NCBI RefSeq assembly: GCF_003989665.1
Contig: NZ_RZIJ01000031.1
Location: forward strand, 1-64,000
Reading direction: 5' to 3'
Source of the DNA: Azospirillum doebereinerae
Lineage (GTDB): Bacteria; Pseudomonadota; Alphaproteobacteria; Azospirillales; Azospirillaceae
Length of the DNA: 64,000 nucleotides
Part shown: piece by piece, positions 49,851 to 58,376 of the stretch
Layout of the letters: the number at the start of each line of letters is the position of its first letter
Numbering within the stretch: position 1 is the first letter of the stretch
Notes under the pieces: generated by a model
The model's database searches: none
What the model was told of the DNA's origin: nothing
Seen by the model: the letters and a program-made list of their open reading frames with translations, nothing else
Position numbers and translations under genes: made by a program

Positions 49851-51931
49851 AGGTAGAGTTCTCCCTTGTCGAAAGCGGTCGGGGCCGCCGCCGGCTGGGC
49901 CGGAGCCGCCGGCTGGGTCATCCGCTTGGCGCGGGCGATGGCGGCGGCGATGGCGTTGGTCTCCGGTGCCGGCGCCGGCAACGCCGCGGCGGTTTCGGCC
50001 GCCGCCGCCGCCTCCGCGTCCGGCTCCTCCGCCTCGGCCTCGCCCAGGCGCACGTAGGTGCCGGACAGGGCTTGCAGACCGCAGACGGCGGCGTAGGCGT
50101 AGACGAAGCAGACGCCCGCCTCGTGCGGCGCCTTGGGCTTCTCCCACACGGTGTGCTGCCGGCCCTTCGGCACGATCAGCCGCTCGCGGGTCAGCTGGGC
50201 GAAGAACTCCTCGTCCAGCTCCCGCGCGTCGGGGGGAACCGCCATCGGGAAATGGACCCGGCGAGGGCCGGGCTTTTCCACGGCGAGGCTGGTGTAGGCC
50301 CAATCGCGGGCGGCGTTGCCGCCGATCATGTACCAGACCGAGCCGAGCTTGCTGGACGGCTTGCGCGGCCAGACCTTGCCCCGCTGGCCGTTGGTTTCCG
50401 ACCGGCCCTTGATCGCCCAGACCCGGCGCGTCCGGCGGCGGTTGCAGAAAGCGTAGACTTCCTGCGTGTGGTGGCCGCCGGAATCGATGCAGGCCGCCCG
50501 CGCGTCCAGCGTGGTGCCGTCCGGCTTGCGGAAAGGCCGCTTCAGCAGGGCGTCCAGCCGGTTCCACACCTCCGGCTTGGCCGGGTCGCCGGGCAGGACG
50601 AAGTGACCGATGAGCCATCCTTCCAGCCCACGCCCCCAGCCGTAGACCGAGGCCTCCAGGCGCGGGTTGACGGTGCCGGACTGGACGTCCACCCCGACGG
50701 TCAGGAACAGCACACCGGGCGGCACCTCGGCCGGGTACGGTTCGGCGCGGTCGGCGATCGCCTGGACCTTCAGCTCCTGCCCGTAGGTCGCCTTGTAGGG
50801 TCGGCCCAGGCGCAGATTGACGAAGGGCTGCACCAGCGTCGCCGGGTCGGCCTGGGCCTCGAGCCATTCCTGGACGATCACCGGCCAGGCCGCGTTGGGG
50901 TTGAGCGACATGCCCGTCCACAGGTGCATGCCGACATGGCCGGGCGTCCTGGCCTTGGCGGTCGGCCGCCATTCGCCGTTGGCGTCCATCCACGCCTTGT
51001 GCCGCTCCTCGATGACGCAGCCGCAGGTCCCGACGTACCAGACCTTGCCGAGGTTGCCCTCGGCGTCGGTGGACCATTTCAGCCCGTGCGGCAGGTCCGG
51101 CCCGCCCCAGTCGAGATACTGCCAGCCGTCGAGGTGGCCGGCGGCGTCCGAGCATTGCGGGCACGGCACGAAATAGCGGCGCTGGTCGGAACTCAGCCAG
51201 AGTTTCCAGACCCGGCTCGTCTCCATCATCAGCGGTGTGGAGCCGCGCACCTGTTTGCGGTTCCAGAAGGTTTCGCCGCGCGTCCAGAACAGCTTGAGCT
51301 TGTCGCCCTGCGTCTTGGCCCCCGGCGTCCACCCCTCGCCGTCGATCTCGTCGCCGAACAGGAAGCGGGCCGAGTAGCGGCGGAAGGCGTCGTCCGACGC
51401 GGCGCCGACCACACGGACCGAGGCGCCGTTGCTCAGCTGGTAATAGGTCGCGTTGTCCTGCTTCTCGCCCTTGCGCGCCGGCCGCAGCAGCGGCGCCAGC
51501 ACCGGCGTGTCGCGGAGCATGGGGGCGATTTCGCCGCTGCCGAAATCCTCGGCGTCGGGGATCGTCGGCTGGGCGATGGCGCACAGCGTCGGGTCCTGGT
51601 GGAGGTGGTAGCCCACCGCCAACGTGGCGCAGCGGGTGTAGCCGACGCGGGCTGCCTTCAGCACGGTCAGCAACGGGATGTTCGGGTCGCACATCACGTC
51701 CACCAGCCCGCGCTGGTAGCCGTAGAGCGTGACCTTGCCGTGTTCGGCGCCGGTGCCCTTCGGGATCCAGCCGTAGCGCTCGGCCCAGACGGAACCGATC
51801 ATGCGGTCCTGGAACTTCAGCGTGCCCTCGAACAGGGCCAGCAGCGACGCCCGCAGTCCGGCGCGACCGACGCGGTAATCGCCGTGGCGGTGGGCGCTGA
51901 CCCGCGCCGCCGCCTCAAGCCCCTTGTGCAT
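49847..51931 (-). CDS. Terminase large subunit, GpA family
   Basis: A 694-residue packaging ATPase and nuclease. The adapted Walker A is KAARVGYTR (residues 92-100); Walker B is LFGDEIDGE (about 191-199). Zinc-finger-like cysteines are seen in PCPQC. The nuclease half has LFLTVGVDVQSGTVN and CIDSGGHHTQEVYAF, giving the acidic metal sites. The C-terminus (RQHTVWEKPKAPHEAGVCFVYAYAA) is standard. The start is MHKGLEAAAR; it overlaps the small subunit end by 17 bases. Packaging of lambda type implies cos ends. Confidence 0.93.
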   Translation of the reverse strand: MHKGLEAAARVSAHRHGDYRVGRAGLRASLLALFEGTLKFQDRMIGSVWAERYGWIPKGTGAEHGKVTLYGYQRGLVDVMCDPNIPLLTVLKAARVGYTRCATLAVGYHLHQDPTLCAIAQPTIPDAEDFGSGEIAPMLRDTPVLAPLLRPARKGEKQDNATYYQLSNGASVRVVGAASDDAFRRYSARFLFGDEIDGEGWTPGAKTQGDKLKLFWTRGETFWNRKQVRGSTPLMMETSRVWKLWLSSDQRRYFVPCPQCSDAAGHLDGWQYLDWGGPDLPHGLKWSTDAEGNLGKVWYVGTCGCVIEERHKAWMDANGEWRPTAKARTPGHVGMHLWTGMSLNPNAAWPVIVQEWLEAQADPATLVQPFVNLRLGRPYKATYGQELKVQAIADRAEPYPAEVPPGVLFLTVGVDVQSGTVNPRLEASVYGWGRGLEGWLIGHFVLPGDPAKPEVWNRLDALLKRPFRKPDGTTLDARAACIDSGGHHTQEVYAFCNRRRTRRVWAIKGRSETNGQRGKVWPRKPSSKLGSVWYMIGGNAARDWAYTSLAVEKPGPRRVHFPMAVPPDARELDEEFFAQLTRERLIVPKGRQHTVWEKPKAPHEAGVCFVYAYAAVCGLQALSGTYVRLGEAEAEEPDAEAAAAAETAAALPAPAPETNAIAAAIARAKRMTQPAAPAQPAAAPTAFDKGELYL

Positions 51932-52433
51932 CGCCCCACCGCTTCGCCAGATCGTCACGGGCGGAGTCGAAGGCTTGGTTGATCTCCTTCTCGGCAAGCG
52001 CCTGGATTTCCGGCGCCCCGGTCATCGCGGCGGCGCGGCCGGCGAACTTGGCGCAGGCGTTGGACAGGCCGGTCCGCAGGCTGATGCAGAACGAGGCGAC
52101 ATCGGCCGCCGCCTCATGCCGGTTCACAACCTGGTCCAGAGCCTCGTCCGCGCCGATCTCGGCCACCACCGCGTCGGCCACCGCCTTGCGGCGCTTGGCC
52201 TCCTCGGCGGTGATGCCGCCGATTTCGCCCTCGTAGCCGGCGGCCACGTCGGCGACGGCGCGGTCGACCAGCCAGCGGTGGACGTTGGCGGTTTCGAACG
52301 CCCATTCCCGGCCCTTGGCGCCCTTCTCGGCGAAGGGGCAGCCGTCGCGTACCCAGCTGTCGATCGTCGGCAGGCTGACGCCAAACACGTCGGCCAGCTC
52401 GGCGCGGTTCACCCGCGAGCCCGGCTTGGACAT
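51915..52433 (-). CDS. Terminase small subunit, Nu1 family
   Basis: A 172-residue DNA-packaging protein. The N-terminal winged helix-turn-helix is clear (NRAELADVFGVSLPTIDSWVRDGCPF), as in lambda Nu1. It continues with the linker RWLVDRAVADVAAG and helical oligomerisation regions. The ATG at 52433 has GGAG nine bases before; a TTG at 52439 is a less likely start. It recognises the cos site. Confidence 0.88.
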   Translation of the reverse strand: MSKPGSRVNRAELADVFGVSLPTIDSWVRDGCPFAEKGAKGREWAFETANVHRWLVDRAVADVAAGYEGEIGGITAEEAKRRKAVADAVVAEIGADEALDQVVNRHEAAADVASFCISLRTGLSNACAKFAGRAAAMTGAPEIQALAEKEINQAFDSARDDLAKRWGDAQGA

Positions 52434-52552
52434 AAACAAAAACTCCGTTTTGAAAATTTCTCAGCCGGTGGACCGGTGCGGCCCGAATTACCCTCGTGGG
52501 GATCCCCCCTGGGAAGGACCCGTCGACCTTGCCGCCTCGGGCGGTCGCCCCG

Positions 52553-53302
52553 TCACCGCCCCCGCGCGGCGAAGCGGGCGTCGACCTGGGCCAGGGCCTC
52601 CTTGAAGCGCCGGCCGATGTTGGCGCGCACCGCCCGCTCAATGATGGCACCGAACGGGAAGCGTGGGCGGTAGGTGGGTCGCTTGACGAACAGGATCACC
52701 GGCCGGGCGTCTGCCCCGTCGCGGCGGTAGATGCCCGGCGGCAGCCCACTGGCGTTGCCGCGTAGCGCGACAAAGTGACCATTCTTGCGCCGCTTCGCCC
52801 GGCTGCGGGCCGAATTGGTCCGGTTGGCGTCATACCCCTGCTCGCCAAAAGCCCGAACCTGCGACAGGATGCGGACGATCTGCGATCGCGGCATGTTGCC
52901 GTAGGCATCCAGTTGTGCCTCTTCGCCCGGCACCGCGAACATGCCCGGAGCCAGCAGGCCCGAACCGCGCAACTGGCGCTCCATGCTCTTCTCGCGGCGC
53001 GGCCCGCCCTCGACGTTGGGCAAGAGGTAGCGCGTCGCTGGCACGCCTTTGTCCCAGCCGTCCTTGAAGCCCACCCAGGCCGTCGGGCTGGCCTTGCTGG
53101 CGGGCTGGACATAGGTGCTGTTGACCGTGTAAGGCGTCGGCCGATCGAACGTCGCCGGCAGCGTCCGGCGCAGCTCCTCCCGAGCGTCATGGGCGGTGCG
53201 GGTCAGCGCCACCGGCACGGCGTAGCTGGTGACCTGGGCGCCGTACTGGCGGATGGCCGCCTTGACCCGCTGGGCGCTCGCCTGGATGCGGGAATCGGCC
53301 AC
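52553..53302 (-). CDS. Phage virion protein, minor tail Z-like
   Basis: A 249-residue basic protein with EELRRTLPATFDRPTPYTVNSTYV, FKDGWDKGVPATRYLLPNVEGGPRREKSMERQLR, LLAPGMFAVPGEEAQLDAYGNMPRSQIVRILSQVRAFGEQGYDAN, and a C-terminal LFVKRPTYRPRFPFGAIIERAV. The pattern occurs in many siphovirus clusters as a tail-completion or hypothetical virion protein. It sits before terminase, not in its usual place after the head genes. Confidence 0.66.
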   Translation of the reverse strand: MADSRIQASAQRVKAAIRQYGAQVTSYAVPVALTRTAHDAREELRRTLPATFDRPTPYTVNSTYVQPASKASPTAWVGFKDGWDKGVPATRYLLPNVEGGPRREKSMERQLRGSGLLAPGMFAVPGEEAQLDAYGNMPRSQIVRILSQVRAFGEQGYDANRTNSARSRAKRRKNGHFVALRGNASGLPPGIYRRDGADARPVILFVKRPTYRPRFPFGAIIERAVRANIGRRFKEALAQVDARFAARGR

Positions 53303-53326
53303 GGCATGTCTCCCCGCTGGTGAAGC

Positions 53327-53353
53327 TCAAACCGTTCCCTGGGGAACGCTTTG
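53327..53353. repeat. CAAACCGTTCCC palindrome, copy 2
   Basis: An imperfect copy (TCAAACCGTTCCCTGGGGAACGCTTTGA with one arm mismatch) of the element at 29115 and 53396. It lies between the virion gene and the holin-like gene. Confidence 0.7.
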
Positions 53354-53370
53354 AAGGGCTGTGCGAGGCC

Positions 53371-53637
53371 TTACGGCCTGGTGCTGCGGTCCCCGTCAAA
53401 CCGTTCCCCAGGGAACGGTTTGGACCTTCCCCGCGACCGGGCGCGGACATCGCGGAGGAACAGGACGGCGCGGCCCAGGACGATGGCCAGCGACAGGTAG
53501 ACCGTCACCCGCTGGGCCTCGCCCTGCACCTCTCCCATCCACACCCACACGCTCAGCAGGAGCGCCCCGAAGGCGCCATCCACGGCAATGCGCTGAGTAT
53601 TGAGGCTGGCCAGCAGCCCCTCCAGGTCGATCGTCAT
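53371..53637 (-). CDS. Holin-like small membrane protein
   Basis: An 88-residue protein with two hydrophobic helices (AVDGAFGALLLSVWVWMG and VTVYLSLAIVLGRAVLFLRDV) and a basic C-terminus, a class II holin plan. The last residues (SKPFPGERFDG) are encoded by the palindromic repeat at 53396-53423, which therefore extends the frame. The ATG overlaps the methyltransferase stop by four bases. It is far from the endolysin, so holin is an inference. Confidence 0.6.
   Translation of the reverse strand: MTIDLEGLLASLNTQRIAVDGAFGALLLSVWVWMGEVQGEAQRVTVYLSLAIVLGRAVLFLRDVRARSRGRSKPFPGERFDGDRSTRP
53396..53423. repeat. CAAACCGTTCCC palindrome, copy 3
   Basis: A near-exact copy (arms TCAAACCGTTCCC / GGGAACGGTTTGGA around CA) of the element at 29115-29142. 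It lies inside the 3' end of the holin-like gene and encodes its last residues. Confidence 0.75.
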
Positions 53638-54434
53638 GCGGCGCGCTCCTCGATCAAGTCGGCCAACCGCTTCCATCCCACTTCGTGGAAGCGCCGGTCA
53701 CGCTCCACGCCGATGAAGCGTCGGCCGGTGGACACGGCGGCATGGCCGGTGGAACAGCTGCCGAAGAACGGGTCCAGCACCGTGCCGCCGGGCGGACAAT
53801 GCAGCTCGATCAGCTCGACCAGCAGCCCGACCGGCTTCTCGGTCGGATGCAGGCCGAGGCGCACCGGCTTGTGCGACAGGACGGAGCCGGTGCGGTGATT
53901 GAAGCCGTCGCGTCCGGTGCCCTTGCTGAACACCATGATGTTCTCGTGCTGGCGCCGGGCCTGCCGGCCCATGCCCATCACCATCTTGTTCCAAACGATC
54001 TCGGTGGAACGCTTCAGGTCGGCGCTCTCCACCGCATCATAGGCGGGACCTTCCAGTTCCATCCACCGATGCTCCGCCGCCGCTTCCTCGACCGCGTCCA
54101 TCAGGTCATGCTTCATGCGCCAGTCGATGAAGCTCAGGACGAAGCCGCCCGATACCAGCACGCGCTGCCACTCCAAGGCACAGGTGCGCAGCAGTTCCTT
54201 GAAACCGCGCGTGCCCAGGCAATCGGAGCCGAACCAGCGCTCCCGTCCCCCGGCCTTGGTCGACCGCGTCATCGTCTTGTTGAAGGCGGTCTTGCCGGCT
54301 TCCCGCGTGGCGCCGCTGGAATAGGGCACATCGGTCAACACGAGGTCGACCGAGGCGTCGGGAAGCTCCCGCATCCGCTCGATGCAGTCGCCCAGCATCA
54401 GCGTCGCGGCGCCGATCGTCACGGTGTAGGACAT
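53634..54434 (-). CDS. Orphan DNA methyltransferase, beta class (N4C/N6A)
   Basis: A 266-residue S-adenosylmethionine-dependent enzyme. The catalytic motif IV is DVPY (residues 35-38, variant of DPPY). The AdoMet motif I, DPFFGSCSTGHAA, is near residue 220 and preceded by HPTEKPVGLL. The order catalytic-target-AdoMet is that of the beta class. No restriction enzyme gene lies near. Phage orphan methyltransferases guard the phage genome or change gene control. Recognition sequence unknown. Confidence 0.85.
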   Translation of the reverse strand: MSYTVTIGAATLMLGDCIERMRELPDASVDLVLTDVPYSSGATREAGKTAFNKTMTRSTKAGGRERWFGSDCLGTRGFKELLRTCALEWQRVLVSGGFVLSFIDWRMKHDLMDAVEEAAAEHRWMELEGPAYDAVESADLKRSTEIVWNKMVMGMGRQARRQHENIMVFSKGTGRDGFNHRTGSVLSHKPVRLGLHPTEKPVGLLVELIELHCPPGGTVLDPFFGSCSTGHAAVSTGRRFIGVERDRRFHEVGWKRLADLIEERAA

Positions 54435-54604
54435 GCTCGTTTTCCTGTTGTGTCGCGACGGCGGGCCACACGCTGCCCACCCCGGCTTGCATCGGGAGCC
54501 GTGGTGGGGTGCCGATCGGCTCCCACAGCTTCCCGACGCTCACGGGCCATAGCCTTGTCCGCCCGCCGTCGCGATCTCGCTATGTTGTTGGGTCTCAACG
54601 CCTT

Positions 54605-54660
54605 CCGGCGGTCAGCTTGCGATAATGGATGTTTTCGCAAGCTCGGTTTCAGACCGCCGG
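54605..54660. promoter_or_regulatory. Nested inverted repeat after Gam gene
   Basis: Outer arms CCGGCGGTC / GACCGCCGG and inner arms AGCTTGCG / CGCAAGCT share one centre. It overlaps the 3' end of the Gam gene and could terminate or attenuate transcription before the methyltransferase. The 214 bases between those two genes carry no other feature. Confidence 0.55.
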
Positions 54661-55170
54661 CAGCACCAGCGGCTTGACGAAGAAGGCGTCGTCCCCGCCG
54701 CCGATCGACACGCCGGGGATGGTGATGGCCACCGCCGACTCCTTCAGCAGCCCCTGGAGGTCCGGCTCGCGCTTGATCCGGACGAAGCGCTTCAGCTTGC
54801 GGTCGGCCTCCAGGGCTTCCAGCAGGTTGACGCCCTCGGCCACCACCACCCGCTCCGCCGTCTTGCGGAACCCGGCGGTGCCGGTGGCGAGGTCCAGCGA
54901 CTTCTTCTTGCCGGGCAGCAGCTCGGCGCGGTTCACCTCGATCCAGCCGCGCAGGCGCGCGGTGTCGGTCTCGATCGCCAAGCGCAGGGGTGCCGCCGCC
55001 GTCTCGCAATCCAGCTTCAGCGACGCGATCCCAACGTCCCGCGCCGTCTCCAGCCGAATGAGCTGCGCCTGGGCGGCGCCGATCCGGCCCAAGGCGGCGG
55101 TGGCTTCCTCACGGTTGCGCACCTTGAACATCGCCTGTCTGCGAACCCAGGCGGTGGCGGTTTCCGGCAT
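54649..55170 (-). CDS. Gam-like host-nuclease inhibitor
   Basis: A 173-residue helical protein of the Mu Gam / host-nuclease inhibitor family. It has the paired helices (REEATAALGRIGAAQAQLIRLETARDVGIASLKLDCETAAAPLR), the conserved FVRIKREPDLQGLLKE and the end segment AITIPGVSIGGGDDAFFVKPL. Gam binds double-strand ends and protects phage DNA from RecBCD/AddAB. ATG at 55170; it follows the integrase gene by two bases. Confidence 0.83.
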   Translation of the reverse strand: MPETATAWVRRQAMFKVRNREEATAALGRIGAAQAQLIRLETARDVGIASLKLDCETAAAPLRLAIETDTARLRGWIEVNRAELLPGKKKSLDLATGTAGFRKTAERVVVAEGVNLLEALEADRKLKRFVRIKREPDLQGLLKESAVAITIPGVSIGGGDDAFFVKPLVLPAV

Positions 55171-55172
55171 GG

Positions 55173-56177
55173 TCAATCCTCCGCGATCTGCGCCGCCATC
55201 TGGCCGCCCAGGTCGCTCCGGTTATCGTCGTACAGCTGCAAGGTCTCCAGCCGGCGGTGCCGGCTGAAGCGCTGCGCGGCGCGCACGTTGCCGCCGTTGG
55301 CGTCCAGCACCGAGGTGATGGCGGTGTGCCGCAGGCCGTGCGGCCGGGTAGCGATCCCCACCTCGGCCCCCAGCCCGCGCACCAGCTGGCGCACCGCCTC
55401 GCCGGTCAGCCGCCCCTCCCCGGCGCCGGCTTGGTCGAGCCGGTGGAACAGCGGACCGGCACGGCTGCCCCGCGCCGCGACCCAGGCATCGAGCGCCGTC
55501 CTGGTCGGCGCCGGCAAGGTGACCCGCTCGCGCTGGGTCCGGCCCTTGCCGAGGATCGACAGGGCGCCCCGGCGGGCGTCGTAATGCTCCAGGTCCAGCG
55601 AGACCACCTCGCCCCGCCGCAGCGCGACGTCGTGCAGCAGCCGCACGATCGCGGTGTCGCGCAGGCCCTTGGCGTCGCTCCGCCCCTTGGCCTGGGCGAT
55701 CATCGCCTTGACGCCGTCCCGCCCCGGCCCCCGCGTGTCGCGGTAGGCGGCGGCCTCGACGTTCCCGACATCGAGCGACCACGCGACCAAGCCCAGCGTG
55801 TTGCCGAGCTTCACCACGGACCGCAGGGCGGCCAGTCGGCGGTTGACCGTCGCCGGCTGAAGCCGTCGGGCGGTCAGGTCGTTGCGGTAGCCCAGCGCCA
55901 GGGCGTTGGCCGGACCGTGGTCGATCGCCAGCAGCAGGCGGACCGCCCGCTCGGCACTGTCGCCGAAGCTCTCGAATCCTGTCTGCCGGGCGACGAAGGC
56001 CCGGAAATCCTCATGATCCCGCCGGTAGGCCCGGACGGTGTTCTCGCTGCGCCCGGCGTAGAACGCATCGAGGAGGTGTTCCTGGATGCGGTCCAGCAGC
56101 AGCACCGCCGCGTGGCGGGCTTCGGCGAGGTCCTGCGCGCCGGTCGTGGCGGTGTCCGGCAGAGCCGGGAGGGTCAC
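55173..56177 (-). CDS. Tyrosine-type site-specific recombinase (integrase)
   Basis: A 334-residue recombinase. The N-terminal SAM-like core-binding domain covers residues 37-145 (ENTVRAYRRDHEDFRAFV). The catalytic residues are present: Arg188 (ALRRGEV), Lys211 (GKGRTQ), His280/Arg283 (HGLRHT), His307 (FSRHRRLETL) and Tyr316 (LQLYDDN). It is likely active. It lies inside an operon with Gam and the methyltransferase, not at the end of the element. Whether it targets the tRNA-Pro site is unproven. Confidence 0.9.
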   Translation of the reverse strand: MTLPALPDTATTGAQDLAEARHAAVLLLDRIQEHLLDAFYAGRSENTVRAYRRDHEDFRAFVARQTGFESFGDSAERAVRLLLAIDHGPANALALGYRNDLTARRLQPATVNRRLAALRSVVKLGNTLGLVAWSLDVGNVEAAAYRDTRGPGRDGVKAMIAQAKGRSDAKGLRDTAIVRLLHDVALRRGEVVSLDLEHYDARRGALSILGKGRTQRERVTLPAPTRTALDAWVAARGSRAGPLFHRLDQAGAGEGRLTGEAVRQLVRGLGAEVGIATRPHGLRHTAITSVLDANGGNVRAAQRFSRHRRLETLQLYDDNRSDLGGQMAAQIAED

Positions 56178-56362
56178 CCCTCCAGCGCGTCGCGCAGCTC
56201 CGCGACGGTCATGTCCTCCGGCAACTCGCGCAGCGTCGCCGCGAGCTTCTGCCGGAACCGCTCGACCTCGACCTCGGACGGATAGGCCGCCCCCGGCCGG
56301 CTGATGTCGCCATGCGTGATCCCCGCTCCGGCGGCCAGGGCCTCGCCGATCAAGCCGTCCAT
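56174..56362 (-). CDS. Small phage protein, unknown
   Basis: A 62-residue protein (MDGLIGEALAAGAGITHGDI...PEDMTVAELRDALEG). The start overlaps the integrase by four bases, in the ATGA style used throughout this operon. The helix pattern at the C-terminus suggests a small dimeric protein. No family recognised. Confidence 0.55.
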   Translation of the reverse strand: MDGLIGEALAAGAGITHGDISRPGAAYPSEVEVERFRQKLAATLRELPEDMTVAELRDALEG

Positions 56363-56378
56363 GTCCTCAGTCTCCGTT

Positions 56379-56636
56379 TCAAAGGCGGCGCGCGACGCAC
56401 CGCGCGTCGGCCACCCGGCCGCAGGCGTGGGCGCGCAGCGCGTCGAACAGGGCCGGGCAGTCCTCAACGAGGTCGATCAACCACGGCACCGGGATCCAGC
56501 CCTGTTCGGTCTGGACCTCGATCGTCTCGATGTCGGCCTGGAAGGGTCCGCCCTGGTAGGTGATGCGCGCCTCGAAATCCCGGTCGACCGGGCCGAGCTG
56601 GAGGCGCAGGACAGCCTCGAAGAGGTGCCGGGTCAC
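56379..56636 (-). CDS. Small phage protein, unknown
   Basis: An 85-residue protein starting at a GTG (VTRHLFEAVLRLQLGPVDRDFEARITYQGG) after GGGAGG. The content (strands, then IPVPWLIDLVEDCPALFDALRAH) resembles small phage proteins before integrase or Gam genes. It is the first gene after a terminator and so may head the operon. Function unknown. Confidence 0.55.
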   Translation of the reverse strand: MTRHLFEAVLRLQLGPVDRDFEARITYQGGPFQADIETIEVQTEQGWIPVPWLIDLVEDCPALFDALRAHACGRVADARCVARRL

Positions 56637-56663
56637 ATCGCGGCCTCCCGATCCAGACAGCAA

Positions 56664-56699
56664 AAAGCCCGCCCCCGGCTCATCGCCGGGGCGGGCTTT
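56664..56699 (-). terminator. Terminator between two phage operons
   Basis: A 15-bp stem with one bulged base (AAAGCCCGC / GCGGGCTTT outer part) followed on the minus strand by TTTTTGC. It ends the transcript carrying the genes at 57849 and 57550. Confidence 0.82.
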
Positions 56700-56749
56700 C
56701 GTTCGCGCGCAATTCGTCCCGCTCACCCTGTCAAGAGATTGATCCTAAG

Positions 56750-57550
56750 TCAAGGATTATCATCCCAAGGACGGGCCGGAGCGGTGAATGCGGTGAGGCG
56801 GTGGTCGCGCATCGGCCGGGCGCGCAGCCGCGCGTGCAGGGCTTCCATGGCGCCGTGCCAGAACGCATAGTCCTCGTTGGCCTGGGCGATCTCCTCGGCG
56901 CTGTGCTTCGGCTCCAGCGGGCACCATTCCGTCAACACCTGCCGGGTGCCGTTGCCCAGGATGCGGAACTGGAAGCCGCGTTCCTCCTCCACGATCCGGC
57001 GCCGGCCGAGACGGTCGAACAGCGAGACGCCGCGATCGAAATAGCGCTGGGCGATCTCGGATTGCCGGGGCGTGGCTTCCCATCCCACATCGGCGACGAT
57101 GTGGCGGTAGCGGCCCGGCTTGTGCCCCGGCCGCAGCGTCTTGCCCAGCGGCGAGACCAGCGGCAGCCAGACCGGCCGGTCGGTGTGGCGGGCGTGGTCC
57201 TGGATGACCCGGCGCTCGCTGGAGGGCAACCACTCCAGGGCCTCAGCGACCAGCTCGGCGTCGGGGTGGACGCGCGGCGGGATTCCCCGGATCGCTCCGC
57301 CCCCGTCGATGTCGGCGCCCATCTCGAAGCGGTTGGCGATGACGGCGCAACCGTCGGCGCTGATGCCGGTGCGATAGACACCAGCGCCAGTGGGCAGCCC
57401 ATACAGCAGGCCGTAATGGGCGATGGCCTCGGCCGGGTGGAGCGCGGCGCCGGTGCGGTCGGCCTGCTGGTCGCGGATGGCCCAGGTCAGCAGGGCCTCC
57501 AGGTCGAGGGCGAGGCGGTGATCGTCGGGCCGGACGTAGGCGAGGGCCAT
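56750..57550 (-). CDS. Hypothetical phage protein
   Basis: A 266-residue acidic protein. It starts MALAYVRPDDHRLALDLEALLTWAIRD and includes YRTGISADGCAVIANRFEMGADIDGGG, RYRHIVADVGWEATPRQSEIAQRYFDRG and a final Trp/Ala-rich helix. It may form an alpha/beta fold. I do not know its family. It lies in a two-gene transcript upstream of the integrase operon. Confidence 0.62.
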   Translation of the reverse strand: MALAYVRPDDHRLALDLEALLTWAIRDQQADRTGAALHPAEAIAHYGLLYGLPTGAGVYRTGISADGCAVIANRFEMGADIDGGGAIRGIPPRVHPDAELVAEALEWLPSSERRVIQDHARHTDRPVWLPLVSPLGKTLRPGHKPGRYRHIVADVGWEATPRQSEIAQRYFDRGVSLFDRLGRRRIVEEERGFQFRILGNGTRQVLTEWCPLEPKHSAEEIAQANEDYAFWHGAMEALHARLRARPMRDHRLTAFTAPARPWDDNP

Positions 57551-57558
57551 GGCCGCGC

Positions 57559-57849
57559 TCAGGCCGCGACGGCGAGCGGCGGTGCCGGCTGGCTCGGCGC
57601 CGGCCCTCGCAGACGCAGGATGCCGGCGACCAGCGTGTCGATCGCCTCGATGGGGATCAGGGCCGGATCCAGCCGGGCTGTGTCCTGGATGTAGCGCGCC
57701 TTGGCGAACAGGTCGTCGTCCGAGGCGACCTCGCCCTCGGCCAGCAATTGCTCCAGATTGCCGCGAAGGGTGTCGGTGGCCTCGGCGTCCACGGGCGCCA
57801 ACCCCTGGTAGGCCAACAGAATGGGCAGGAGCGGCACGGCGGTGAACAT
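57559..57849 (-). CDS. Small phage protein, unknown
   Basis: A 96-residue protein with two helices (DAEATDTLRGNLEQLLAEGE, DPALIPIEAIDTLVAGILRLR) and a Pro/Ala-rich end. It is 8 bases before the next gene and heads a two-gene transcript. A weak GGAG lies before the ATG. No family recognised. Confidence 0.58.
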   Translation of the reverse strand: MFTAVPLLPILLAYQGLAPVDAEATDTLRGNLEQLLAEGEVASDDDLFAKARYIQDTARLDPALIPIEAIDTLVAGILRLRGPAPSQPAPPLAVAA

Positions 57850-58376
57850 GGGAGCAGCCTCCGAAAACGGCCCGGCGCGGAAGATGTGGCCAGGGTCTAG
57901 GATTGTTTGCCCAAAAGGATTACCAATTCCTTGCCGAGCGTTTCCGAGTCGCGAATTTATCTTACCTTTGGTGCGCCGGTCACTTTGCTCCCCGTCCTGG
58001 ATGCTCCACAGAGAGAGTTCGCCAGGACGTGCCTCTTGATGCCGCTGGAACGCGGCCCCAAACCGTCGCCGCCCTGGGGGGCATGCCCCACCCCCAGGGC
58101 GATCAGCGAATGTTCACATCCATCGTGGGCACTATCGGAAAATTCGTTTTCCATGATATTAAATTATTCTCTCGGATTTCTAAGTGATAAAAATATCTAT
58201 AAAGAATAAGATATGGAGACTTAATCAGGTAAATATTGCCAAACCCTTTGAGACATAGGAAAATTTCTGCATTTAGTAATTATGTTGTCTTTCGATTTAG
58301 GATTCTTCCTTATAGACACGTCCCTTTTTTTTATTATCATCCGAGCCATATTAGTATATTCAAATGGGGATGGTCG
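57850..58376. other. AT-rich divergent control region
   Basis: A 527-base gap between the phage gene at 57849 and the chemoreceptor at 58377. It holds a 10-bp stem GCCCTGGGGG / CCCCCAGGGC at 58071-58100, then a stretch rich in A and T (58140-58370), a break from the GC-rich surroundings. Promoters for the chemoreceptor should lie in the AT-rich part. No gene is seen. Confidence 0.6.

Noticed and set aside
53634..54434. Full restriction-modification system
   Set aside because: Only the methyltransferase is present; no endonuclease or specificity gene is adjacent.
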